Source: CAVPEV01 sp963703555 (GTDB lineage: Bacteria > Actinomycetota > Actinomycetes > Actinomycetales > Cellulomonadaceae). From it: a stretch of DNA of 42,107 bases. Location of the stretch: the NCBI GenBank assembly GCA_963703555.1, contig CAVPEV010000025.1, forward strand, positions 1-42,107. The letters are read 5' to 3'. This document shows, in pieces, positions 26,210 through 34,170 of the stretch. The position numbers and the translations under genes are program-made. Below the pieces are notes generated by a model. It did not search any database. It saw nothing but the letters and a program-made list of their open reading frames with translations, and had not been told where the DNA came from. Within the stretch, counting starts at the first letter, position 1; every line of letters starts with the position of its first letter.

Positions 26210-28408
26210 TCATAGACGTCCCTCTCCCGCGCGCTTGGTGCGCCCAATCGGGCCGAGCGACGCACTGGTCGGCAGCCCGGCAAGGTCGTCGACGGCGTCC
26301 TGCTCGTCGACCCGGGCGGGCGCCAGCGGCTGGTGGTGGCGGTAGCTCGCGGTCGCGACGACCGCCGGGTCGAACAGGCCGGGCGTTGGCGGCAGGGTAT
26401 TGGCCAGGGCCCAGCGGCTGGTGATGCCGCCCGCTACCGGCTGGACGTAGACCTCGTACAGGCCCAGGCTCATGAAGTCCTCGGCCTCGAGCTCGGGCGA
26501 CAGCTGGGCGAGCATGCGGGCGTCGTCGTAGGCGTCCTGCTTGAAGACGACCTTGGTGCGGGCGTTGTGCATGACGGCGGCGCGCATCTCGACCGGCATC
26601 TGGGCCCAGTACTGGACCGCCAGGAACCAGGCCACCGACAGGGAGCGGGAGCGGGCCAGGGCATCGGGCAGGGAGACGGTCAGGCTGCTCATGAACCGGT
26701 CGGCCTCGTCGACGTAGACGAAGCCGATGTTGTTCTCGTGGCCGGGCTCGGCGGCGCGTTCCTGGGTGGCCTGCCAGACCTCGGCGATGACCAGTGAGCC
26801 GATGAGCTCGGCCGTTAGGGGCCCGATGAGGCCCTCGTTGAGCGGGACCAGCACGATCTTCTTGTCCCGGAACAGGTCGCGCAGTCGGAAGGCCGGGCGA
26901 CGCTGGCCGAGGATCTTGACCGCCGCGGGGCGCAGCAGAAGCGAACGGAGCTTGTTGAGCGGGCTCTGCAGCACGTTGGCACTCTGGGTCGGGGACAGGT
27001 CGTCGAACCAGGCCCAGAAGCTGGCCAGGCCGACATCACCAGCAGCGACTAGCGGCCCGACGACCTGGGTGCGGAAAGGCCGGTCGGTCCACAGGCGGAC
27101 GATGTCGACCAGCGTGTAGGGCTCGGAGGCGCCGAGCCCGGCGCGGGCCAGGGTGCGCAGCGACGCGGAGAAGATGTCGTCGGTCCGGGGACCCCACGCG
27201 TCGGCGAAGGTGCGCTTGAAGACCGCCAAGATGCCATCGGCCACGACGTCGGGGTCGCGGCCACTGGCATCCAGCGGGTTGAAGCCGACCGGGGATTCGG
27301 CGGTGGCGTCGATGATCACAACGTCCTTCCAACGGCGCTTCGGGACGTTGGCGAGGATCTGGTCGGGCATCTGGGCCTTCGGGTCGATCACCAGGACCGG
27401 CGCGCCCGCGGCGATGTCGGCCGTAATGAGGGTGGTCAGCAGGGTCGTCTTGCCCGAGCCGGTCGACCCGATGGCAATCCCGTGGTGAAGCGCGTCCGAA
27501 CGCGACACCCCGATGCGGCGACTGTCGCCGGGAGCCAGCGACTGGGCGAAGACCCGCTGCTTGGTCTCGACGGTCGAGTCGGCGCGCAGCGTCTTGGGGT
27601 GCGCCGGCGGCAAGCCCGGTAGGTCGTCAGCACCGAGCGGCCAGCCGCACAGGGCCACCAGTTCGCTAACCGGCAGGCTGCTGGCGCCCCAGCGGTGCGG
27701 CAGGGCGGCGTTGAGGACGTTGGGGTCGTCGGGCTTCAGGTCGATCCGGGCGCCGGGGGCCTCGGCCACGGCGATGGCGGCGGCGAGCTCGCGGCCGAGG
27801 ACGCTGCGTCGGTCGCTGGTGGCGGCGGTGACGCCGATGCGCACAGTCACCTCGAAGCGATGCTCAGCGGCACGGCTGCGCAGGGCAGCTCGCACTTCGT
27901 GGGGTGCGTCGCCCGGGCCTGCCAGCACCGCCTGCAGCAGCGAACGCTTCCGCGGATCGGTGACGCGAGCGGGAACATGTTCGGGAGCGCGGGCCTGGCC
28001 CAGGATCAACTGGAGCACCAGAGCCTCGCCCGGGTGCAGGTGCCGCGACAGGGCGGTGTAGAGGGCGCGCGTGACGGTCTCGGGCTTGCTGACGGCCAGC
28101 GGCAGGCCGCGGTTGTCGACGCTGAGCCGCTTGGCCGTGTACACGCTGGTGCGGGTGTAGCCGTCCAGGCCGGTGATCGTGGTGCCCGGGATTAGGCCCA
28201 GCAGGTGGTGGTGGACGGTTGAGGCGTCGCGACTGCCGCATCCGAGAAGCTGGACGATCCCGTCGGTGGTGGCTCGGGTCTCGAGGATGACCGCCGAACC
28301 AGCGCCATGGCCGGCGGCCATCCTCGTGAAGAACTGAGCAACCTGATCCGCACCGAGCGGATGAGGCAAGAATAGGCGGGCGAAGAACGGACGGGCCGAC
28401 TCATTCAT
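26210..28408 (-). CDS. VirD4/TraG-like DNA-transfer ATPase (type IV coupling protein)
   Basis: The 732-residue protein has Walker A GSTGSGKTTLL (about residue 315) followed by VLVIDPKAQM, and Walker B FVYVDEADRFM (about 563). The ATPase part resembles HerA/VirD4 proteins, which pump DNA into conjugation channels. The N-terminal 250 residues have no membrane helix, unlike VirD4, but resemble the soluble N-terminus of actinobacterial element proteins. It overlaps the preceding small gene by four bases. No relaxase, VirB4 or other channel gene is present in the window. Confidence 0.85.
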   Translation of the reverse strand: MNESARPFFARLFLPHPLGADQVAQFFTRMAAGHGAGSAVILETRATTDGIVQLLGCGSRDASTVHHHLLGLIPGTTITGLDGYTRTSVYTAKRLSVDNRGLPLAVSKPETVTRALYTALSRHLHPGEALVLQLILGQARAPEHVPARVTDPRKRSLLQAVLAGPGDAPHEVRAALRSRAAEHRFEVTVRIGVTAATSDRRSVLGRELAAAIAVAEAPGARIDLKPDDPNVLNAALPHRWGASSLPVSELVALCGWPLGADDLPGLPPAHPKTLRADSTVETKQRVFAQSLAPGDSRRIGVSRSDALHHGIAIGSTGSGKTTLLTTLITADIAAGAPVLVIDPKAQMPDQILANVPKRRWKDVVIIDATAESPVGFNPLDASGRDPDVVADGILAVFKRTFADAWGPRTDDIFSASLRTLARAGLGASEPYTLVDIVRLWTDRPFRTQVVGPLVAAGDVGLASFWAWFDDLSPTQSANVLQSPLNKLRSLLLRPAAVKILGQRRPAFRLRDLFRDKKIVLVPLNEGLIGPLTAELIGSLVIAEVWQATQERAAEPGHENNIGFVYVDEADRFMSSLTVSLPDALARSRSLSVAWFLAVQYWAQMPVEMRAAVMHNARTKVVFKQDAYDDARMLAQLSPELEAEDFMSLGLYEVYVQPVAGGITSRWALANTLPPTPGLFDPAVVATASYRHHQPLAPARVDEQDAVDDLAGLPTSASLGPIGRTKRAGEGRL

Positions 28409-28665
28409 CGCGCGCCTCCGGCTTGGTCTCCGGTGGGATCGTCCGATGCGGTGTTGGGGCGCAGGTCGGCGAGCTTGTCCCGTCCCGCCATATGCGGCGT
28501 CGGGCGTCCGTCTCGTTCGGCCTGACGTTCCGCGGCGATCGCGGCGACCAGCTTGGCCATCGCCAGGACGTCGAGCGGGGAGTCGACGGAGAAGACCCGC
28601 AGCCCAGCGCCGCCGCGCATGGCGGTGGTGGAAGTTCGTCGACGTTGCGGGCGAGCGCTGGGCAT
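28405..28665 (-). CDS. Hypothetical small protein, first gene of the transfer operon
   Basis: The start is ATG 28665, with GAAGGAGAT eight bases before it; the protein has 86 residues and a basic, Ala-rich sequence (VDSPLDVLAMAKLVAAIAAERQAER). It overlaps the transfer ATPase start by four bases, so the two are co-translated. I do not recognise a family. Confidence 0.6.
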   Translation of the reverse strand: MPSARPQRRRTSTTAMRGGAGLRVFSVDSPLDVLAMAKLVAAIAAERQAERDGRPTPHMAGRDKLADLRPNTASDDPTGDQAGGAR

Positions 28666-28708
28666 GGCGGGTAATCTCCTTCGATTTTCAGAGCAACCCA
28701 CCAGCCGT

Positions 28709-28726
28709 GTGTCCATTATTGGACAC
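28709..28726. promoter_or_regulatory. Palindromic operator candidate before the transfer operon
   Basis: GTGTCCA-TTAT-TGGACAC is a perfect inverted repeat with 7-bp arms. It lies just downstream of the minus-strand -10 box and 44 bp upstream of the first start codon. This is a position where a bound repressor would block transcription. Confidence 0.6.
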
Positions 28727-28740
28727 TTTGCTTCACGCCA

Positions 28741-28769
28741 GTTATGACGAATTGGTTTTGATTTGTCAA
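28741..28769 (-). promoter_or_regulatory. Promoter of the transfer operon
   Basis: On the minus strand TTGACA (28769-28764), a 17-bp spacer and CATAAC (28746-28741) form a near-consensus housekeeping promoter in an AT-rich stretch. It would transcribe the 86-aa gene, the transfer ATPase and the genes beyond. Confidence 0.7.
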
Positions 28770-28827
28770 GACCATTTTTCGTCGTGTGGTGTTGAAACAG
28801 AGGTGGGACGGGTGAGTTTCGTATCGT

Positions 28828-29028
28828 TTACCAGCGCTGGCGGCGCGAACGGACCACATAGCGCACGATCGCGCCGGTGGTGGCCAGGAAGCCGATCAGG
28901 GCCAGCCAGAACCAGAACTGGGCCAGCAGGTCGAGAGCCAGCTTGAGCAGGGCGATGCCGATGAACACGTACAGGCAGCCCAAGACGAACCGCTTGGCCA
29001 TCGAGACCAGCTCGGGGCTGTCGGCCAT
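28828..29028 (-). CDS. Small membrane protein, 66 aa
   Basis: The protein starts at ATG 29028 with AGGAGG ten bases before it, inside the end of the methyltransferase gene. It has two closely spaced hydrophobic segments (FVLGCLYVFIGIALLKLALDLL and FWFWLALIGFLATTGAIV) and a basic C-terminus (RYVVRSRRQRW). The function is unknown. Co-transcription with the methyltransferase gene is likely. Confidence 0.65.
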   Translation of the reverse strand: MADSPELVSMAKRFVLGCLYVFIGIALLKLALDLLAQFWFWLALIGFLATTGAIVRYVVRSRRQRW

Positions 29029-29032
29029 GGCG

Positions 29033-29665
29033 CTAGACCTCCTGCTCGTCGAAGTCGGACGGCACAGGGAAGCCCGGGATTGAGATGTCGGACTTGATCT
29101 CGTTGCCCCAGATCGACCAGGTCGTGCCCTCGAACTCCGGCGGCCGGCGACGGGCGAACAGCTCGAGCTTCGGGCCCGGCCCCGACACACGCTCGATGAC
29201 CGCGTACTGCTCCTCAGGCTTGTGCGAGTGGTCCTGCAGCGGCGCGAACATCCACGTCGGCTGCGAGCGGAACTGCACCGGCGCCTTGCCTCGGGTGGCG
29301 AACAGCAGATGCTCGGTGGCGTTGCGCAGGTAGACGCCGAGCGTGAAGCGCGGCTTGATCCACGTCAGCGGCGAGCGAACCGTGAAGCCCCAGGCCTCGG
29401 CGAGCTCGTAGCCGACGTGCAGGGTGGCGTTGGTGACCCATAGCCATAGATGGGCGTTAGCGGTCGTCATCTCGTTGACGGGCATGAGCTTGAGCTGCTC
29501 GACGCTCATCAGGTCGTAGTGCTGCTGCGCACCGCGCTCGCCGGACTGCTGCACGTTCCACGGCGGATCCGCTAAGACCGTCGTGAACAGTGGTCCGCGG
29601 TACGGCGGCCACTTCGGCAAGTTGCAGGGGTTCTTGGCGTTGACGAAGGAATCGTTGTCGATCAT
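29033..29665 (-). CDS. MT-A70 family DNA/RNA N6-adenine methyltransferase
   Basis: The protein has the catalytic DPPW motif (TTVLADPPWNVQQ) about 30 residues from the chosen start, then the MT-A70 segments LWLWVTNATLHVGYELAEAWGF, LTWIKPRFTLGVYLRNATEHLLFATRG and ERVSGPGPKLELFARR. It transfers methyl from S-adenosylmethionine to adenine N6. On mobile elements such enzymes usually protect DNA from host restriction. I use ATG 29665 (210 residues); an upstream TTG at 29713 in the same frame is possible. A TTGACG-17-CATAAC promoter lies just upstream. Confidence 0.9.
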   Translation of the reverse strand: MIDNDSFVNAKNPCNLPKWPPYRGPLFTTVLADPPWNVQQSGERGAQQHYDLMSVEQLKLMPVNEMTTANAHLWLWVTNATLHVGYELAEAWGFTVRSPLTWIKPRFTLGVYLRNATEHLLFATRGKAPVQFRSQPTWMFAPLQDHSHKPEEQYAVIERVSGPGPKLELFARRRPPEFEGTTWSIWGNEIKSDISIPGFPVPSDFDEQEV

Positions 29666-29742
29666 AGGCGGTGGCTTTCTCGCCGTTTCCGGCGACTTAG
29701 TGGATATCTGCAATGAGGGCGTACTCGTCCTAGCCGTGACGT

Positions 29743-29771
29743 GTTATGCGCCCGGCGAATTAGTTCGTCAA
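29743..29771 (-). promoter_or_regulatory. Promoter of the MT-A70 gene
   Basis: On the minus strand TTGACG (29771-29766), 17 bp and CATAAC (29748-29743). The -10 is identical to that of the transfer-operon promoter, suggesting the same sigma factor. The predicted start near 29736 gives a leader of about 70 nt to ATG 29665. Confidence 0.65.
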
Positions 29772-29799
29772 CGTCGCGCCGGCGGCCGCGTCGGGATTC

Positions 29800-29838
29800 G
29801 GTGGTGCGGGCGGCCTGTTGCACGCTGCCCGCACCACC
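29800..29838 (-). terminator. Terminator hairpin after the small TM gene
   Basis: Perfect 12-bp arms GGTGGTGCGGGC / GCCCGCACCACC enclose a 15-nt loop, starting eight bases after the stop of the gene ending at 29846. It separates that operon from the methyltransferase promoter. Confidence 0.65.
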
Positions 29839-29845
29839 GGCCCCG

Positions 29846-30070
29846 CTACTGCGAACCTGTGGCGCTGTCGCGGGCCTCGTCGGCGATGCGACGCATCCGC
29901 TCCTGCGCCGCTCGGCTAAAGACCTGGATCTGCCAGTCGGCCAACTGCCGCTGGGTCTGGATCCGCGCCAACTCGCGCGTCTGCTGGCGCCACGAGCGCC
30001 AGGCAACGATCCCGCTGTAGGTGACGGAGGCGACCATCACGAGCAAGCAGGCGATCACCACGGCGACCAT
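29846..30070 (-). CDS. Small protein with N-terminal membrane helix, 74 aa
   Basis: The protein begins with a single membrane helix (MVAVVIACLLVMVASVTYSGIVAW), followed by a basic amphipathic part (RQQTRELARIQTQRQLADWQIQVF...). TGAGGTAGG lies before the ATG. It follows the 106-aa gene by seven bases. The function is unknown. Confidence 0.6.
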   Translation of the reverse strand: MVAVVIACLLVMVASVTYSGIVAWRSWRQQTRELARIQTQRQLADWQIQVFSRAAQERMRRIADEARDSATGSQ

Positions 30071-30077
30071 GGGTGGC

Positions 30078-30398
30078 CTACCTCAGGGCGCGAGCAGCGT
30101 CCATGACGACGCCGCCCAACGCGATCAGGGTCATGTCACCCAGCGACGTCAGCCGGGCGTTGGCGGCCGGCACGGTCTCGGCCAAGTCGCGCTCCAGCTT
30201 GGTCACCATGGCGATCTCCTGCATCGCCCGCTGACCGACCGAGGCGATGGCCGAAGCCTTCGCCGCCTCGATCTCGGCGCGCGACTGGACAGTCGTGGTG
30301 GCCAGGCCGGTCTCGACCGTCAGCCGGGTCAGCTCACGCTGGACCCGCCGCTGCAGTCCGCCGCTCGGGCGGAACGGGACCATGTCCATGTTGCTCAT
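30078..30398 (-). CDS. Hypothetical helical protein, 106 aa
   Basis: The start is ATG 30398, with AGAGGAG before it. The protein is a mostly helical sequence (VQRELTRLTVETGLATTTVQSRAEIEAAKASAIASVGQRAM in its middle part, given here in outline) with a hydrophobic stretch near the end (LTSLGDMTLIALGGVVMDAA). It resembles small proteins of actinobacterial mobile elements with no known function. A TTGACG/TAAGCA-like promoter (16-bp spacing) lies upstream on the minus strand. Confidence 0.6.
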   Translation of the reverse strand: MSNMDMVPFRPSGGLQRRVQRELTRLTVETGLATTTVQSRAEIEAAKASAIASVGQRAMQEIAMVTKLERDLAETVPAANARLTSLGDMTLIALGGVVMDAARALR

Positions 30399-30505
30399 CT
30401 GCGTCTCCTCTTGTGGGTGCTTACCGAGGCGCTCCGGAGCGTCAAGACCATCGTCGGCCCACAGGCCAGGGCCCGTCACTGACACGAAACTGACACGATG
30501 GGCCG

Positions 30506-31321
30506 GTGAGGAACGACCCGCTCCGGCTGCAGCTGCGCAAGGAACTGCGCGAGCTGCGGCGTGGCGAAGGGGCACTGTCGCCGGAGCGGATCGCGCAGTG
30601 TGAGGCCCTGGTCCGGGTTGTCGGGATGGGCAGCGTCGAGCAGGCGCACGCCACCTTGTTCGAGATGTTCAGGCGGTACGCCGTCGAACCGGACGGAGAT
30701 ATCCGTGCCTACCTGGAGACCAGCGGCGTCGGGCTGGACGGAGCAACTCTGAATGTGCGTCTGGATGCTTATGCCGCAGCGCACTATGTCGACCAGCGCA
30801 CCGGCTTGCGCCGCAGCGACCGGGGCGCCGACAAGCTAGCCACGCTGTTTCGGGACGGGGAACTGTTCTTCCGCCCCTGGGGCCACCTGACGCTGTACCA
30901 GTTCGGTGCCAACGTGCTCGTCAGCATCGCGCTGCACATCGACCCAGCATCGGAGTACCGGTCGCCGACCGTGTGGGTCAACGACGACCCGATCGACGAC
31001 CTCGCGTGGGACTTCGAAGCGCCGAGCTCGACTACCGGCTACGTGCGCGCACTCAATCACCTCGGGGGTCACGTGCTGCAGCCAGAGGGCAAGTGGTTGT
31101 TCAAGGTCGATGTCGAGTGGCGTATGGGCGTCTGGCCGCAATGGGTCCTCGCGGTCCAATTGGCCGACAACCGGCTCGTCGCCAAGATCCAGACTCAACG
31201 CAACTTCATGACCGAGGCGACGATCACCTGGGGTGTCTGGCCGGGCCACGCCACGCCGAAGACCAGCGAGTTCGCAACCTTTCCGACTGCCCAGCCCGCT
31301 GAAACCACGACCGGAAAGTGA
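30506..31321 (+). CDS. Hypothetical protein, 271 aa
   Basis: This gene is divergent from the preceding operon. The frame starts at GTG 30506 without a clear ribosome site and may be leaderless. The protein is helical and charged at the N-terminus (LRLQLRKELRELRRGEGALSPERIAQCEAL) and beta-rich later (FRDGELFFRPWGHLTLYQF, WPQWVLAVQLADNRL). There is no membrane segment. I do not recognise a family. Confidence 0.65.
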   Translation: MRNDPLRLQLRKELRELRRGEGALSPERIAQCEALVRVVGMGSVEQAHATLFEMFRRYAVEPDGDIRAYLETSGVGLDGATLNVRLDAYAAAHYVDQRTGLRRSDRGADKLATLFRDGELFFRPWGHLTLYQFGANVLVSIALHIDPASEYRSPTVWVNDDPIDDLAWDFEAPSSTTGYVRALNHLGGHVLQPEGKWLFKVDVEWRMGVWPQWVLAVQLADNRLVAKIQTQRNFMTEATITWGVWPGHATPKTSEFATFPTAQPAETTTGK

Positions 31322-31538
31322 TCGGCCGAGCACAGGGACGCCGGTCGAGACACGGGCAACTGAACAAGCCGCTATTATGTTGTACCACCGACCCTGGGGC
31401 GCCGCAGACCAGTGGCGAGATGCAACACCACTGACTGCGCGGAGCAGTAATGTGCGAGGCATCTTCATGTCTCGTTCTAGGGTCCGGTAGGCTGACTTGA
31501 TACCAGATTGATGTCGAACATTGAAGGAGCAACCTCGC
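31322..31538. other. Intergenic leader before lsr2
   Basis: No gene is seen here. A TAGGCT -10-like box at about 31489-31494 and GAAGGAG nine bases before the lsr2 ATG are the only signals I find. The stretch has lower GC than its neighbours. Confidence 0.35.
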
Positions 31539-31825
31539 ATGGCGCAGCGCATTGTGGTGCAGAAGACCGACGACATCGACGGGTCGGCGGCCCCCGAGAC
31601 GGTGACGTTCGCGCTGGATGGGACCACCTACGAGATCGACCTCAGCGAGGCGAACGCCGCGCCGCTGCGGGAGGCTGGGGGACTACGCGAGCACCGAAGC
31701 CAACGTTCGCCAGCTACGACCCGAAGGCAGTGCGCGCTTGGGCGGCCTCGAACAGGGTCGAACTTTCGGCGCGTGGCCGCATCCCCACGGCCGTCCTTGA
31801 GCAGTACCGCGCCGCAGGCAACTGA
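31539..31825 (+). pseudogene. lsr2: lsr2-like gene with frameshift and internal deletion
   Basis: The first 46 codons give MAQRIVVQKTDDIDGS... and TVTFALDGTTYEIDLSEANA, the Lsr2 dimerisation domain. The rest, FASYDPKAVRAWAASNRVEL and the DNA-binding RGRIPTAVLEQYRAAGN, is in another frame. The shift lies at a run of five G (31677-31681) and needs one added base to restore reading. The segment that normally links the two domains (LREAFxxY...) is also missing. Lsr2 is the actinobacterial silencer of AT-rich foreign DNA; its C-terminal RGR inserts into the minor groove. The gene has a good GAAGGAG site. Sequencing error or a programmed -1 shift are alternatives to inactivation. Confidence 0.8.
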
Positions 31826-31858
31826 GCAGCCCATAGCTCCTGTCGTCGCGATGAACAG

Positions 31859-31887
31859 TTGACCGCATTTCGCTCATGCTCTATAAC
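31859..31887 (+). promoter_or_regulatory. Promoter of pilin-FGE cassette 1
   Basis: TTGACC (31859-31864), 17 bp and TATAAC (31882-31887), then exactly 12 nt to ATG 31900. The mRNA would start about five bases before the ATG, so it is nearly leaderless; no ribosome site is present. The spacer sequence CGCTCATGCT is shared with the cassette 2 promoter. Confidence 0.8.
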
Positions 31888-31899
31888 TAGACGCAGAAT

Positions 31900-33954
31900 A
31901 TGCGGCAACGTTGGTTAGAACCAGAAACAAGTACTCGTGGCTTCACCATCATCGAACTGCTGGTGACACTGTTCGTTGCGGCCATTTTCCTAATCGCTAG
32001 CTACCAGCTTTACATCGTCGTTCTGCGGGCCGATGGTCAGACCAAGACTCAGGTTATTGCCCAGAACACCGCCCAAGATTATTTGGAGCGCTATCGGACA
32101 TCGGTACCGTCGCCCTGCGTGGCCAGCACGCCGTTGACCAACTCGCCGATTACTGTTGCAGGTTTGGTGAACGTCAAGCTTTCCGTGAATGTGTCATGCC
32201 CTAAAGCGGGTGCTATCGCGACCTTATCGAAGATCGATGTTACTTTAAGATATGGCAGCCAGAGTCTACAGCAACAAATCGCCTACAGTGCCTGGAGCTA
32301 CTCGCCCGATGTCTGCGGTGCGGGATATATTTTAGTACCAGGCGACAGCCGCTTTGACACACCGGCTTTTTGTGTCATGAAGTATGAAGCCAAAAACGTG
32401 AATGGTGCCGCTACTAGCCAGGCGGCCGGTACGCCTTGGGTGAATATATCTCAGAACGATGCCATTGGCACTGCGGCTGCGGCCTGCCCGACCTGCCATC
32501 TAATGTCCGAAGCCGAGTGGATGACGGTGGCCGCTAACACGCTAAGTGTTGCGAGCAACTGGTCTGGCGGCGCAGCCGGGAGTGGATCAATGTATATCGG
32601 CCACACCGACGCGACGCCATCCAACACACTAGTCGCTTCAATCGATGATAATAATGGCTATTATGGAACTGGCAATTCGGCTTCTTCTGGCGCCAATCAG
32701 CGGCGTACCCTCACTCTGAATAACGGTGAGGTTATGTGGGATCTAGCTGGTAATGTTTGGGAATGGACTAATGCCACCGTGGACGCCGGCCAGTCACCGG
32801 GACTGTCTGGTGATTGGGGTAACTCAAATAAAGAGTGGACAAACGGCTCACTAATTTGGAATGGTTTACCTGCTACGTCAAGGCCTGGAGCTATTTCAGC
32901 TCAGGCTGCAAATTGGAATAGCGCGCAGGGTATTGGTCAGATGTGTAGTAACTACAGCGCAACCTCTACTATGGGGTATTTACGGGGTGCTTCATATCTT
33001 GACGCCGTCACGCCGCCGACAGCTGGCGTGCTAAGCCTATTCTTATGTCTGCCGCCGACCACACCACTTGGTAATGTTGGGTTCCGGGTCGCTAAAAGCA
33101 TAGATAGCCAACCCGAGCAGCTTGCTCAGCCGTCGAGTTGTCCAACTGGATTTATCCCGGTTCCTGGCGATGCTCGTTTTGGCACGATTGGTTTTTGCGT
33201 CATGAAATACGAAGCCAAGATTCAAGGCAATGACAACGGCAACCAAACCTATAGCTCTTCGTTTGTGCCCGAATCGCGCGCTAGTGGTACTCCCTGGGTC
33301 AACATCTCCCAGACAATCGCTCTGGCCGAAGCACCAACCACTGTTGGCTGCAGCGGTTCACCCCCCTGTCACCTAATCACCGAGCCCGAATGGATGACAA
33401 TCGTCGCCAACGTCTTGAGTGTACCAAGTAACTGGTCCGGCGGTGCGGTGGGCTCTGGTTACGTCTACCCTGGCCACGTTGACGGTGCCCCCTTCAATTC
33501 GCTAGCTGCTGACACAAACGATGCGAACGGCTACTATGGCGAAACTAACACTGGCGGCAACCAACGCCGTACATTGACACTCAGTAATGGCCAAGTGATT
33601 TGGGACCTAGCCGATGACGTCTGGGAGTGGACACAAGGTGTAATATCGGGTAACGAGCAGCCGGGAATCCCTGGTATGAATAGCTATGCCTGGTTAGAAT
33701 GGAATAATGGTTCGGTAGTATGGAACGGTTTGCCTGTCTCTGGCCTACCTGGCTACATAAATCCAGCCGGGAGCGGTTGGTCTTCTGCGCAGAGTATCGG
33801 ACGTATATGGTCTTACTACTACGAGACAGCGGCGCATGGAATAATGAGGGGGGGGTATTTTGGCGATGGTAGTAATGGTGGAATCTTGGCGGTGAGTTTG
33901 CTTCGTACCCCAAGTTGGTCTGATGGGGGAATCGGGTTTCGCGTCGCCCGGTAA
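31900..33954 (+). CDS. Prepilin-like protein with two FGE/lectin-fold domains, DGR-target-like
   Basis: The 684-residue protein has a type IV prepilin N-terminus: cleavage motif RG-FTIIELLV at residues 13-22, followed by a membrane helix. A pilin stalk follows (to about 130). Two FGE-sulfatase-like (C-type lectin fold) domains cover about 137-398 and 412-684, each with FCVMKYEAK, GTPWVNISQ, a SEAEWM/TEPEWM motif, a WDLAxxVWEW motif and a C-terminal GFRVA. The last 40 residues of each resemble the variable region of diversity-generating retroelement targets (RGG/RGA ... GxL ... GFRVAR). The product is probably an adhesin displayed on a pilus. GC is well below the neighbours, and TTA, CTA and ATA codons are frequent. 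No DGR reverse transcriptase is in the window. Confidence 0.85.
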   Translation: MRQRWLEPETSTRGFTIIELLVTLFVAAIFLIASYQLYIVVLRADGQTKTQVIAQNTAQDYLERYRTSVPSPCVASTPLTNSPITVAGLVNVKLSVNVSCPKAGAIATLSKIDVTLRYGSQSLQQQIAYSAWSYSPDVCGAGYILVPGDSRFDTPAFCVMKYEAKNVNGAATSQAAGTPWVNISQNDAIGTAAAACPTCHLMSEAEWMTVAANTLSVASNWSGGAAGSGSMYIGHTDATPSNTLVASIDDNNGYYGTGNSASSGANQRRTLTLNNGEVMWDLAGNVWEWTNATVDAGQSPGLSGDWGNSNKEWTNGSLIWNGLPATSRPGAISAQAANWNSAQGIGQMCSNYSATSTMGYLRGASYLDAVTPPTAGVLSLFLCLPPTTPLGNVGFRVAKSIDSQPEQLAQPSSCPTGFIPVPGDARFGTIGFCVMKYEAKIQGNDNGNQTYSSSFVPESRASGTPWVNISQTIALAEAPTTVGCSGSPPCHLITEPEWMTIVANVLSVPSNWSGGAVGSGYVYPGHVDGAPFNSLAADTNDANGYYGETNTGGNQRRTLTLSNGQVIWDLADDVWEWTQGVISGNEQPGIPGMNSYAWLEWNNGSVVWNGLPVSGLPGYINPAGSGWSSAQSIGRIWSYYYETAAHGIMRGGYFGDGSNGGILAVSLLRTPSWSDGGIGFRVAR

Positions 33955-33966
33955 CCTAGAACGCGT
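33934..33966 (+). repeat. 33-bp conserved 3' segment, cassette 1
   Basis: This segment runs from the codons for GFRVAR through the stop and 10 bases beyond. It matches 27 of 33 bases at 37677-37709. Conservation of the bases after the stop is not explained by the protein. In DGRs the 3' end of the variable region carries the initiation-of-mutagenic-homing site. Confidence 0.75.
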
Positions 33967-34047
33967 CGGCCTCCATCGGTCAGCCGTTGCAACGCTGGCT
34001 CTGTGGCTGAATCCACCGGATGTGCCCGACTGCCGCCAACTAGAGCA

Positions 34048-34119
34048 ATCAACCTGAATAGCGAGAACGCCGCGGCGCTGCGGGAAGCGTTCCGCCAGTA
34101 CCGGACCGGTGGCCTATGA
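34048..34119 (+). pseudogene. lsr2 fragment
   Basis: Twenty-three codons read INLNSENAAALREAFRQYRT-GGL then stop. This matches the end of the Lsr2 dimerisation domain (IDLSxxNAAxLREAFxxY), including the part deleted from the lsr2 gene at 31539. No start or DNA-binding domain remains. With that gene it brackets cassette 1. Confidence 0.65.
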
Positions 34120-34170
34120 GTGGGTAGTCGAGCCGCGACCCGAGCTTCTGTCGAAGCGCCAAGTGGAGCG

